A stretch of 64,000 bases of DNA, from assembly GCA_025360085.1 (NCBI GenBank), contig JANYCW010000046.1, forward strand, positions 52,036 through 116,035. The letters are read 5' to 3'. Each line of letters starts with the position of its first letter. Positions within the stretch are counted from its first letter, which is position 1. The DNA comes from Actinomycetes bacterium (lineage in GTDB: Bacteria > Actinomycetota > Actinomycetes > Nanopelagicales > Nanopelagicaceae). Shown here in pieces: positions 1 to 8,810 of this stretch. A program made the position numbers and the translations under genes. The notes beneath the pieces are model-generated. The model saw only the letters and a program-made list of their open reading frames with translations. It did no database searches and had not been told where the DNA came from.

Positions 1-495
1 GGCAATATTCCAAATAATGATCGCATATTACTTGTTGATTCACTTGCTGCAGTAGCCGGCGGAGTGGGAAGCATCTCTTCAAATACAAGTTATATCGAAT
101 CTGCCGCTGGTGTTGGAGAAGGTGCACGTACCGGACTTGCATCGGTTGTTACGGGAGTCTTGTTCTTATTAACAACATTCTTGGCGCCCCTTGTAGCGGT
201 TATCCCCTATGAAGCGGCTACTCCAGCACTTGTCATTGTGGGTTTTCTCATGATGACTCAGATTAAGAAAATCGATTGGGAAGACTTCGGAATTGCAATT
301 CCCGCTTTCTTAACGATTATCTTGATGCCATTTACATACAATATCTCCGTAGGTATTGGCGCCGGCTTTATTTCCCACGTTGTCATCCGAATCGTTCAAG
401 GCCGTCGCAAAGATGTTCATCCATTGCTCCTGCTTGTATCAGGCCTATTTGTGATCTACTTTCTTGCCTCGCCCATTAATGCTTGGATTGGATAA
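1..495 (+). CDS. NCS2-family purine/xanthine-uracil permease, C-terminal part (5' end outside window)
   Basis: Frame 1 is open from base 1 (GNIPNNDRILLVDSLAAVAGGVGSISSNTSYIESAAGVGEGARTGLASVVTG...), typical of AzgA/PbuG-type NCS2 permeases; hydrophobic segments; stop at 493-495. Confidence 0.88.
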   Translation, partial: GNIPNNDRILLVDSLAAVAGGVGSISSNTSYIESAAGVGEGARTGLASVVTGVLFLLTTFLAPLVAVIPYEAATPALVIVGFLMMTQIKKIDWEDFGIAIPAFLTIILMPFTYNISVGIGAGFISHVVIRIVQGRRKDVHPLLLLVSGLFVIYFLASPINAWIG

Positions 496-510
496 GTACG
501 TTAAATTAAG

Positions 511-551
511 AAATCACATACCCCGCAGATTTTCTGTGGGGTATGTGATTT
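511..551. terminator. Bidirectional intrinsic terminator between convergent genes
   Basis: Inverted repeat aaatcacataccccgcag / ctgtggggtatgtgattt (18-nt arms, one G-U type mismatch) with a 5-nt atttt loop, between a + stop (495) and a - stop (553). Confidence 0.85.
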
Positions 552-552
552 T

Positions 553-1191
553 CTACCAATAAATTGCCGCCTTACCGTGACTAGTTAAGATTTCATTAGC
601 TCGCGAAAAAGGTCTAGAACCAAAAAACCCACGATATGCCGACAATGGACTTGGGTGCGCTGACGTAATCCTGAGCTCAGCACTAAAATAACCGGCGAGT
701 TCTTGCGCATTTTTTCCCCATAAAATAGCAACTACTAAATGAGCTCCGAGAACCTTTGCAATTTCATCGGTAATGGCTTGCCACCCGATATTCACATGAG
801 CTAAAGATTGACCTACTTGCGTAGTCAAAATTCGATTAAGTAAAAGCACGCCTTGATCACTCCACCGCTGGAGATCGCCATTTTCTGGGCTGGAATCAGG
901 ATAATCGTTGCTCAATTCTTTAAAGATATTTTTTAATGTCGCAGGGAGTTGGGAAATCTGTGCGCCTACTGAAAAAGCCAATCCTTGTGCATATCCAGGC
1001 GTCGGATAAGGATCTTGGCCAAATATCACTACTCGAATGCCAGAAATTGGAAGTTTAAGGGCTCGCATAATATTCTCATGAATTGGAGCAATGTACTGAC
1101 CTGTAAGTGCGGATTCTATTTTATCAAATTGAGTTTTTTGATTCGCCAACTCGTGTTGCCACTCTGAATGCATCTGATCAAATAACTTCAT
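553..1191 (-). CDS. ung: Uracil-DNA glycosylase
   Basis: Motifs GQDPYPTPGYAQGLAFSV and HPSPLSAYRGFFGSRPFS; start taken at internal ATG (MKLFDQMHSEW). Confidence 0.95.
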   Translation of the reverse strand: MKLFDQMHSEWQHELANQKTQFDKIESALTGQYIAPIHENIMRALKLPISGIRVVIFGQDPYPTPGYAQGLAFSVGAQISQLPATLKNIFKELSNDYPDSSPENGDLQRWSDQGVLLLNRILTTQVGQSLAHVNIGWQAITDEIAKVLGAHLVVAILWGKNAQELAGYFSAELRITSAHPSPLSAYRGFFGSRPFSRANEILTSHGKAAIYW

Positions 1192-1195
1192 TCTT

Positions 1196-1987
1196 CTACA
1201 TTCGTGCGCGGGCTGAGAATCTACCACCGTGTGAATGTACTTCGATGTCACTCTGAAAAACTGCAGAAATATACTCGGAGGTAATTATCTGCTCGACTGG
1301 ACCTGAGGCCATAGCTACACCATTCCTGAGGAGTAAGGCATGTGTTGTTCCGATGGGGATCTCTTCAATGTGATGGGTGACTACAACAGTTGCGGGCGAT
1401 GTTGAGCTTAAAGAAAATTCGGCAAGCCTTCGGAGTAAATCTTCCCGCCCTCCAACATCCAAGCCACCTGCCGGTTCATCGAGAAGCAAGAGTTCAGGAT
1501 CGGTCATCAGGGCTCGTGCAATTTGAACACGTTTTCTCTCCCCTTCACTCAGGGTTTGATACACGCGATCTCCTAGGTCGCGAACTCCAAAGGTGGTGAG
1601 TAAAGCCATCGCACGAGATTCATCCCACAAATCATAAATCTCGTTCCATCGTCCCAGAATCGCATAAGCCGCGGTCAAGACAACGTCTCTTACTTTTTCA
1701 TCCTCTGGAATTTCGTAGGCAGCGAGGGCTCCGCATAGACCAATTCTCGTTCTGAGTTCAAATAAATCAATGTGTCCCATTACTCTATCTAGGATTTTGA
1801 CCGTACCCTCCGTTGGAAAAATTCTGGTTGCTAGTAATTGCAAGAGTGTCGACTTCCCCGCCCCGTTTGGACCCAGAACTACCCATCTCTCTCCCCTATC
1901 TATTGAAAAATTGATGGGTCCAAGAATAGATTTACCGTCACGTATAATGTGAATATCCGTGAGTTCTAAAACATGAGTACTGGCCAT
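1196..1987 (-). CDS. ABC transporter ATP-binding protein
   Basis: Walker A GPNGAGKST, signature LSEGERKRVQIARAL, Walker B LLLLDEP; start at MASTHVLELTDIHI preferred over the longer ORF. Confidence 0.9.
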   Translation of the reverse strand: MASTHVLELTDIHIIRDGKSILGPINFSIDRGERWVVLGPNGAGKSTLLQLLATRIFPTEGTVKILDRVMGHIDLFELRTRIGLCGALAAYEIPEDEKVRDVVLTAAYAILGRWNEIYDLWDESRAMALLTTFGVRDLGDRVYQTLSEGERKRVQIARALMTDPELLLLDEPAGGLDVGGREDLLRRLAEFSLSSTSPATVVVTHHIEEIPIGTTHALLLRNGVAMASGPVEQIITSEYISAVFQSDIEVHSHGGRFSARARM

Positions 1988-2072
1988 AGAGCAAAAAGAT
2001 ACTGGGTAGTTGATAAAAGTAGGGCCATTAACGGTTTTGGCGCCAAGTGATTCGCGATAAACTCCATTTCTC

Positions 2073-3272
2073 ATGACAAATACGCGCGAAATTGATCAAT
2101 TTACGGGACTTATCTTGCTCACTGGCAACGATAAACCTGGTATCACTGAGGCTCTTTTCGCAACGCTCTCGCCTTTTTCAGTTGCAATTTTAGATATCGA
2201 GCAGGTTGTCATCAGTCATCGATTAATTTTGACGGTCTTGATTGCCCTCAATCCCGCTCACGAAAAAGCTATCGTTGCCGATTTACTCCAATGCGAGCAA
2301 TCAATGGATGTCGAAATCGCAACCCTATTTTCTACGAATACTCCACAAAGCATCGCCGTGAAGAAGGGATTACTCCACGTTGTTATTTTGAGTACAAAAC
2401 TGCACCCCTTAGCGTTGGCAGCTATTTCAGGTGCAATGGCTAGCGTGGGCGCCAATATCGAACGCATTTCCCGAACTGCCTCACAACCTGTTATAGCGAT
2501 AGAGTTTTTGATTTCAGGTGTTGAGCAAATCGCTGTAAGCGCCGTTCTTGCTCCAATTGCAGCTAAACATAATGTCGATATGGCAGTTCAACCAGGTGGC
2601 TTACTAAGACTGGCCAAAAAATTAGTGCAATTGGATGTGGATTCAACATTAATCCAGCAAGAGGTCATAGAGCTCCTTGCGGCAAAGGCCGGGGTAAGTC
2701 AAAAAGTCAGAGAAATTACAGATTTAGCAATGCGTGGAGAGTTGGATTTCGAGCAATCATTGAGGTCAAGAGTCAAACTACTAAAAGGTCTGCCGGAGTC
2801 TGTAATCAGCGAGGTTCAAAATGAGATTTCATTGACCCTCGGCGCCCGAACTCTTATTGATACGCTCCATCGACTCGGACACAGCGTCGCCGTTGTTTCT
2901 GGTGGCTTTATAGATGTAATCGCTCCACTTGTGGATTCGTTGAAGATTAAATATGTCAAGGCTAATAAGTTAGAGATCATCGATGGATTCTTAACGGGTA
3001 ACATTTCAGGGGAAGTCATTGATCGTGCGGCAAAAGCGGCCGCGTTGCGAGAGTTTGCCGAACTCGAAAACTTAACGATGTCACAAACTATCGCTATTGG
3101 CGACGGCGCAAATGATTTAGACATGATTGCCGCCGCCGGTCTTGGAATAGCCTTTAATGCTAAACCTGCAGTAAAAGCCGCAGCCGATAGTTCATTGACG
3201 GCGCCGTATCTAGATTCCGTGCTCTATTTGCTAGGAATTGCCAGTGAAGATATTGAAAGCACGCGTGAATAG
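2073..3272 (+). CDS. serB: Phosphoserine phosphatase with N-terminal ACT domains
   Basis: HAD motif QLDVDSTLIQQEVIELLA, SGGF, GDGANDLDMIAAAGLGIAFNAKP. Confidence 0.93.
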   Translation: MTNTREIDQFTGLILLTGNDKPGITEALFATLSPFSVAILDIEQVVISHRLILTVLIALNPAHEKAIVADLLQCEQSMDVEIATLFSTNTPQSIAVKKGLLHVVILSTKLHPLALAAISGAMASVGANIERISRTASQPVIAIEFLISGVEQIAVSAVLAPIAAKHNVDMAVQPGGLLRLAKKLVQLDVDSTLIQQEVIELLAAKAGVSQKVREITDLAMRGELDFEQSLRSRVKLLKGLPESVISEVQNEISLTLGARTLIDTLHRLGHSVAVVSGGFIDVIAPLVDSLKIKYVKANKLEIIDGFLTGNISGEVIDRAAKAAALREFAELENLTMSQTIAIGDGANDLDMIAAAGLGIAFNAKPAVKAAADSSLTAPYLDSVLYLLGIASEDIESTRE

Positions 3273-3276
3273 TGCG

Positions 3277-4122
3277 TTAGAGTCGGCAAGCATGGATATC
3301 TGTAACCAAAATTCCTCGAGCACCTACTGTCCATAGTTCATCCATGACTCGATTAGTGTCTTTGCGCAGGACCATGGCACGGACTGCAACCCAATCAATA
3401 TTTTGTAATGGTGAAATTGTTGGGGATTCTAATCCTGGCGTTATTGCGCACGCCAATTCGACATCAATTTTGGGAATGTCATAATCTAGAAGTACATATC
3501 GACGAGCGGTAACAACACCTTGTAAACGTCTAATAAGAATTTCAAGATCTTCGGGTCTAGTAAAATCCTTTCGAGAAATTACAATCGCCTCACTCGTTAA
3601 AATTGGATCTCCAAATATTTTTAATCCCGCTTGGCGTAGAGTATTTCCAGTGCTTACTACGTCAGCTATTAGATCTGCCACACCTAATCGAACACTGCTT
3701 TCAACTGCACCATCCAAACGCACTATATCGGCATGAATACTCAGATTTGTTAAATAGTTCGAAACCAAACCTGGGTATGCGGTAGCCACTCTTTTGCCCG
3801 CGATGTCAGCTAATGACCATTCATAATCAATCGGGGCTGCGAATCTAAAAGTCGAGCCACCAAAATCTAACGCAAGAAGTTCCTTGGCCGATGCTCCTGA
3901 ATCAATAAGCAGATCACGACCCGTTATACCGGCTTCAAGTTCGCCTGAACCTACATAAATTGCAATATCGCGTGGTCTTAGATAGTAAAATTCAACGCAA
4001 TTTTCAAGATCAACTAAAATTAAATCTCGGGTGTCACTTCGCTGCTTGTAACCTGCTTCTTGCAAAATTTCGATCGACGAGTCCGCCAAGGAGCCCTTAT
4101 TTGGAACTGCAATCCGTAACAT
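3277..4122 (-). CDS. hisG: ATP phosphoribosyltransferase
   Basis: MLRIAVPNKGSLADSSIEILQEAGY...; DLIADVVSTGNTLRQAGL motif. Confidence 0.95.
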   Translation of the reverse strand: MLRIAVPNKGSLADSSIEILQEAGYKQRSDTRDLILVDLENCVEFYYLRPRDIAIYVGSGELEAGITGRDLLIDSGASAKELLALDFGGSTFRFAAPIDYEWSLADIAGKRVATAYPGLVSNYLTNLSIHADIVRLDGAVESSVRLGVADLIADVVSTGNTLRQAGLKIFGDPILTSEAIVISRKDFTRPEDLEILIRRLQGVVTARRYVLLDYDIPKIDVELACAITPGLESPTISPLQNIDWVAVRAMVLRKDTNRVMDELWTVGARGILVTDIHACRL

Positions 4123-4137
4123 AGGTAACTCGATTCT

Positions 4138-4401
4138 TTAGAGATATTTGTAGATATCGTCGGGCTTTAACCCTCGAGCCAACATCATGGTCTGTATATG
4201 GTAAATCAATTGGCTAATCTCTTGGGCTAACGCCTCATTAGATTCATATTCGCCAGCAAGCCAGACCTCACCTGCTTCTTCTAAAATCTTCTTTCCGATG
4301 CTATGAACTCCAGCATCCACTGCGGCAACCGTGCCTGAACCCTCTGGGCGGCTCATCAGTTTTTCGACAAGCTCTAACCAGAGGGCGTCAAAGGATTTCA
4401 T
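4138..4401 (-). CDS. hisE: Phosphoribosyl-ATP pyrophosphatase
   Basis: [17 protein letters not shown]...[18 protein letters not shown]; start at internal ATG ([15 protein letters not shown]); adjacent to hisG. Confidence 0.92.
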   Translation of the reverse strand: MKSFDALWLELVEKLMSRPEGSGTVAAVDAGVHSIGKKILEEAGEVWLAGEYESNEALAQEISQLIYHIQTMMLARGLKPDDIYKYL

Positions 4402-4420
4402 AGCGGCAACTTTACTAGAT

Positions 4421-5104
4421 TTAGTGCGGTGCTTGTATGGGATTTCTTTCACGTTTTGAAATACGCAACCACGATAGAAAACCCCAAATGACGAAGGGAA
4501 GGTAGATCGCGTATAAAGTACCGGTGGGATAGTAACCATTCTTAAAAGCAAAGGGAACGCCGACTAAGTCAACGGCAACCCAGACTAACCAGAATTCAAC
4601 ATAGCCACGGCTCATTCCGTATGTGGCAAGAGCTGTACCTGTAAAGATCCAAGTATCAACTAAAAGCCACGTACCACTTTCTCCTAATGCTTTAAAGATC
4701 TGCATTGAGAGTAAGTAAAAGACAACAATCAATGGGAGAAGAATTAGCCTCTCTTTTGAACTCGTCCATCTGGGGGAAACAGCAGGCTGTGATTTACCAT
4801 TGTTTCGTTGATGATGGGACCAACGAATCCAGCCATAGACGCTCACAACAATCAGTAAGAGATTTCGACTGGCCTGTCCATAGAAGTTGGCCGAGGGCTG
4901 ATTCGAATAGGCGAAGACTGCACCTAGAAAAACGGTGAATAAAAGTGCATCTCCAAGGATTCCGACGGGCCATGCCAACACTTTTCTACGGGCCCCTAAA
5001 ATGGCACTCGATAAACCCAGTGTTCCCCCGATAATTTCGCGTATTGCGATTGATTTACTGCCGAAGTTGATATTTGTTTCAAATAGCCATGTAATGATAT
5101 TCAT
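4421..5104 (-). CDS. ribM: PnuC-family transporter, probable riboflavin transporter (PnuX/RibM type)
   Basis: PnuC-like membrane protein ([24 protein letters not shown]..., [47 protein letters not shown]); directly downstream of an FMN riboswitch, which points to riboflavin rather than nicotinamide riboside. Confidence 0.8.
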   Translation of the reverse strand: MNIITWLFETNINFGSKSIAIREIIGGTLGLSSAILGARRKVLAWPVGILGDALLFTVFLGAVFAYSNQPSANFYGQASRNLLLIVVSVYGWIRWSHHQRNNGKSQPAVSPRWTSSKERLILLPLIVVFYLLSMQIFKALGESGTWLLVDTWIFTGTALATYGMSRGYVEFWLVWVAVDLVGVPFAFKNGYYPTGTLYAIYLPFVIWGFLSWLRISKRERNPIQAPH

Positions 5105-5174
5105 AGTTGATCCTTCCTAGGATGAAAAGCTCCAGGAAGCAACAAAACACCCATGCGCGAATTGCACATGAGCA

Positions 5175-5296
5175 TTTGCTCCTTTATCCAGACTTTAACT
5201 GTCGGTTTTGGAATTTCACCAAATCAACCGACCACTGGATGTGATCGGGTCGCGGACTATACCGCCGGTTCGGAATTATCACCGACCCCCGGAACA
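5175..5296 (-). promoter_or_regulatory. FMN riboswitch (RFN element)
   Basis: Minus-strand sequence CCGGGGGTCGGTGATAATTCCGAACCGGCGGTATAGTCCGCGACCC...GGTCGGTTGATTTGGTGAAATTCCAAAACCGACAGTTAAAGTCTGGATAAAGGAG matches the conserved RFN core. Confidence 0.95.
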
Positions 5297-5304
5297 ACGT
5301 TTGC

Positions 5305-5970
5305 CTAGTCTGTCACAGATAGTGCGCAATTGCGTAATGAACGAATCATCTCGTTTGGATCCGATGAATTAAACACCGAACTACCTGCGACAAAGGTGTC
5401 GGCGCCAGCTTCGGCAGCTTGGGCAATGGTCTCAAGTGATATACCTCCGTCAACTTGCAGCCAAATGGGCCGAGCACCGATTATTAGTCGTGTTTGGCGA
5501 ACTTTATCCAACATTTCAAGCATAAATTTTTGTCCGCCAAAACCAGGTTCTACTGTCATAATCAAAAACATATCAACGTCATCAAGAAATCTTGCATAAC
5601 TAGCTATCTGCGTTCTGGGCTTTAAAGCAAGACCCGTACGTGCACCTTCACCATGAATTGCTTTTAAAGTTGACACAATATTTTTCGTTGCTTCCGCGTG
5701 AACAGTCACACTTGTCGCACCTGCTTGGGCATACGCCGGCGCAATATCATCTACATCGGCGACCATCAAATGTGCATCGACTCCGATTGGAGAGTTTTTG
5801 ATAATCTGGCTTGCTCGCTCGAAGTCAAAGGTAAAATTCGGTACAAAAATATTATCCATAACATCTAAATGTAGAAAATCAGAAGCATCGGCAATGAGGG
5901 CAATCTCTTGTTCCAAATTCGCCAAATCGGCATTTAGAATGCTCGGCGTGATGCGGATTTCACGTGACAT
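5305..5970 (-). CDS. rpe: Ribulose-phosphate 3-epimerase
   Basis: ITPSILNADLANLEQEI, LHLDVMDNIFVPNFTF, MTVEPGFGGQKF, LQVDGGIS. Confidence 0.95.
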   Translation of the reverse strand: MSREIRITPSILNADLANLEQEIALIADASDFLHLDVMDNIFVPNFTFDFERASQIIKNSPIGVDAHLMVADVDDIAPAYAQAGATSVTVHAEATKNIVSTLKAIHGEGARTGLALKPRTQIASYARFLDDVDMFLIMTVEPGFGGQKFMLEMLDKVRQTRLIIGARPIWLQVDGGISLETIAQAAEAGADTFVAGSSVFNSSDPNEMIRSLRNCALSVTD

Positions 5971-5979
5971 AGCAGAAGT

Positions 5980-7344
5980 TTAACTTCGCTTAACGAAAGC
6001 CGCTAGAAACATTGCATCTGTGCCATGAAGATGAGTCCAAAGGCTCATGGCTCCGTCGCGTATTCCATTATGGAGTCCAGACGGCATCTTCGATGATAAA
6101 TCAATAAGTTCAAGCTCTGGATAGTTTTTTAGAATATCGGTAACTTGAACGGTTGTTTCAGCCAAATGTGGTGAACACGTCGCATATCCGAGTACTCCCC
6201 CAGGATTTAAAACGCCAATAGCTGCGTGAATGAGTTCGCGTTGTAACTTAGTAAGTTCACGTAAATTTTGTAATGTTCGACGCCATCGCACCTCTGGCCG
6301 CCTTCGCAATGCTCCAAGGCCCGTACAGGGCACATCAATTAAAATCGCATCAAAGCTCTCGCCCCGTTCGGCAATGTCGCGGCCATCGCCAACCCATACT
6401 CTTGCACCGTGCACCACACGTTTCACTAACTCCGCGCGAGGAGTTGAAATCTCATTTGCTGTTACTTCGATGCCTCTCTGTGCGGCAATGGCGCACAGAA
6501 GCGCCGCTTTACCTCCGGGACCAGCACATAAATCTAGCCATTTCGTTCCGTTGGCCACTGATGCAAAAACAGTGGCGACCAACTGAGATCCCTCATCTTG
6601 GACGCCGGCTAATCGATGTCGAATTAGATCTAGACTGCCAGAATGTCCTTTCCATCGAGCTCCCAGCGTGGAAAACTGCGTTGCAGTGGCACCTACGTTA
6701 ATCAAATCTGACTGCGTTGAATATCCCGGCCATGAAACCAACGTTGGCAGCGCTGCAATATTATTTATTTTTAGTGCTTCCTCTGTCTGCTTCCAATCCT
6801 TGAGTAGATCGTAATATGCAGAGACGATCCATTCAGGATGCGAATATACGATAGCCAGCCTAGATACTGGATCTTGCATCTGGGACAGAGGTGTAAACCA
6901 CTCATCCATAGATTTTCTGGTGACGCCTCTCAAAAGAGCATTGACAAAACTGGCCTTAGATTCACCGAGTCTTGCACGTGCCACTTCAACAGTTGCAGCA
7001 ACGGCGGCATGGTCGGGTATGCGCATTTCATGCAACTGGTGTACTCCTAAGCGCGCAACATCAATGATTCCTGGATCAACTTCTGACCAAGGGCGATCAC
7101 TAATCTGAGCTAGTACCCAGTCGTGTTTTCCCAACATTCGAATAGTCCCGTAAACAAGTTCTGTAACCAGATTGCGATCGCGCTCGGACAGCGAGCTAGA
7201 TGTCAAAGCTTGCGGGAGCAGTAAGTTTGAATAACCGTTATTGCGATTGACCTCCGTTATGACATCAAAGGCGAGAAGACGAGCTGCATCAGGTCTGGGT
7301 GATTTAAAAGAATCTCTCCGTGCTTTAGTCAAAGCGCTCTCCAC
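5980..7344 (-). CDS. rsmB: 16S rRNA (cytosine-5)-methyltransferase RsmB
   Basis: NusB-like N-terminus plus RNA m5C MTase motifs (WLDLCAGPGGKAALL, DAILIDVPCTGLGALRRRPEVRW, GYATCSPHLAE); GTG start at 7342-7344 overlaps fmt. Confidence 0.92.
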   Translation of the reverse strand: MESALTKARRDSFKSPRPDAARLLAFDVITEVNRNNGYSNLLLPQALTSSSLSERDRNLVTELVYGTIRMLGKHDWVLAQISDRPWSEVDPGIIDVARLGVHQLHEMRIPDHAAVAATVEVARARLGESKASFVNALLRGVTRKSMDEWFTPLSQMQDPVSRLAIVYSHPEWIVSAYYDLLKDWKQTEEALKINNIAALPTLVSWPGYSTQSDLINVGATATQFSTLGARWKGHSGSLDLIRHRLAGVQDEGSQLVATVFASVANGTKWLDLCAGPGGKAALLCAIAAQRGIEVTANEISTPRAELVKRVVHGARVWVGDGRDIAERGESFDAILIDVPCTGLGALRRRPEVRWRRTLQNLRELTKLQRELIHAAIGVLNPGGVLGYATCSPHLAETTVQVTDILKNYPELELIDLSSKMPSGLHNGIRDGAMSLWTHLHGTDAMFLAAFVKRS

Positions 7345-8230
7345 CGTGCAAATGTAAACCTCGTGACCATTCAATTCCTGACATCTCTTTGCTACCGCCA
7401 GGTAGAACTCGCAGTAATGCAATCGCCGATGAATCTGCGCAGCCAACAACAAGATTGCCATCGATAACTGATATCTCCCCCGGTTTAAGCGAAGCTTCGA
7501 ATAGCTGCGCCTGAAATATTTTGAGCACCATGCCGTTGAATTGGCTCCACGCACAAGGTTTGGGGAAAAATCCACGAATTCGGGCCAGATTAACCTCCGA
7601 GTGAAAGCTCCAATCAATCTTGGCTTCGGTCTTGGAAATTTTAGGTGCCATAGATGCCGCGCCAACCTGTGGTCTCGGTTGGATACCTTTTTCAACTGCG
7701 ACTAAAGCCTCTTCAACGACGTGGGGTCCTAGGAGCGCAAGCGCATTCATTAATTCAAGACTGCTCCACGTGGGTTCGATAACCAGATGCGCATGCGAAT
7801 AAATCGCTCCAGTATCCATTCCCTTATCCAAAGCAAAAACCGTAACACCCGTGGCGCGCTCTCCCCGTTCAATTGCTCTTTGCACGGGAGCCGCTCCGCG
7901 ATATGCAGGCAAAATTGAAAAATGTAGATTAAGAAATCCATGAAGTGGAACTCTAAGAATCGATTCGGGTAACAAAACACCATAGCCAATCGTTAAAACA
8001 CAATCGAGATCGTCAATGTATCCGTGTAAATCTTCGGGTGAATGCGGGCGAATCAATGGGATTTTTCGATTGAGCGCCCATTGACTCACGTCAGAACTTA
8101 CAAGTGGGCGACCTCGACCAGATGGTCGATCTGGTTGAGAGATAACGAGCGCGATTTCATGAGCTGATTCAAAAAGCCACTCAAGCGTCGGGAGCGCAGC
8201 TGCCGGAGTAGCGGCTACTCCGATGCGCAT
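7325..8230 (-). CDS. fmt: Methionyl-tRNA formyltransferase
   Basis: MRIGVAATPAAALPTLEWL..., LNLHFSILPAYRGAAPVQRAI. Confidence 0.95.
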   Translation of the reverse strand: MRIGVAATPAAALPTLEWLFESAHEIALVISQPDRPSGRGRPLVSSDVSQWALNRKIPLIRPHSPEDLHGYIDDLDCVLTIGYGVLLPESILRVPLHGFLNLHFSILPAYRGAAPVQRAIERGERATGVTVFALDKGMDTGAIYSHAHLVIEPTWSSLELMNALALLGPHVVEEALVAVEKGIQPRPQVGAASMAPKISKTEAKIDWSFHSEVNLARIRGFFPKPCAWSQFNGMVLKIFQAQLFEASLKPGEISVIDGNLVVGCADSSAIALLRVLPGGSKEMSGIEWSRGLHLHGGERFD

Positions 8231-8790
8231 TAAAGTCGCCGTCCGAAAACCGCATGCGGTGATTCTTTAATCACAAGGCTATCATTGCCCTCAAACGCGG
8301 CATTAAACCACTGCGACTCTCTAATCTCTTTCATGGCTAACTTACGTTCGGCCTTTGGCAAACGATCGATGAATAAGATTCCATCTAAATGGTCAGTCTC
8401 ATGTTGCAACGCCCGTGCTAGAAATTGCGAACCATCGACTTCGATAGGCTCTCCAAACATATTAAAACCACGTGCAACTGCCCGAATCGCCCGCGGAGTT
8501 GGAAAGCTCAACTCTGGAAAGGAAAGGCATCCTTCATCATCGATTTCGATCTCATCGCTCAAAACTAAAGTTGGATTGATTAAATGACCTAAAATATCAT
8601 CCACATGCCAAACAAATGCACGCAACCCCACACCTATTTGAGGGGCTGCCAATCCAGCGCCGGGAGCTTGCAACATGGTTTCGGTGAGATCTGAAATTAG
8701 TGTTCGTAACTCTTTATCAAAATCTACAACCATAGCCGCCGGAGTGAGCAAAACTGGATCTCCAAAGTAGCGAATCTCTTGAACGGGCAT
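8230..8790 (-). CDS. def: Peptide deformylase
   Basis: GAGLAAPQIGV, EGCLSFPE, QHETDHLDGILFIDR motifs. Confidence 0.95.
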   Translation of the reverse strand: MPVQEIRYFGDPVLLTPAAMVVDFDKELRTLISDLTETMLQAPGAGLAAPQIGVGLRAFVWHVDDILGHLINPTLVLSDEIEIDDEGCLSFPELSFPTPRAIRAVARGFNMFGEPIEVDGSQFLARALQHETDHLDGILFIDRLPKAERKLAMKEIRESQWFNAAFEGNDSLVIKESPHAVFGRRL

Positions 8791-8810
8791 TACCCAATCC
8801 TAGCAATAAG

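Noticed and set aside
2072-2074. serB and the ABC-ATPase ORF appear to share an overlapping CATG divergent start
   Set aside because: The ABC protein has a better internal start (MASTHVLEL, 1987), so the overlap is probably an ORF-track artefact.
6273-6701. 142-aa + strand ORF (and 6230-6586) opposite rsmB
   Set aside because: Fully antisense to a conserved gene; no family signal.
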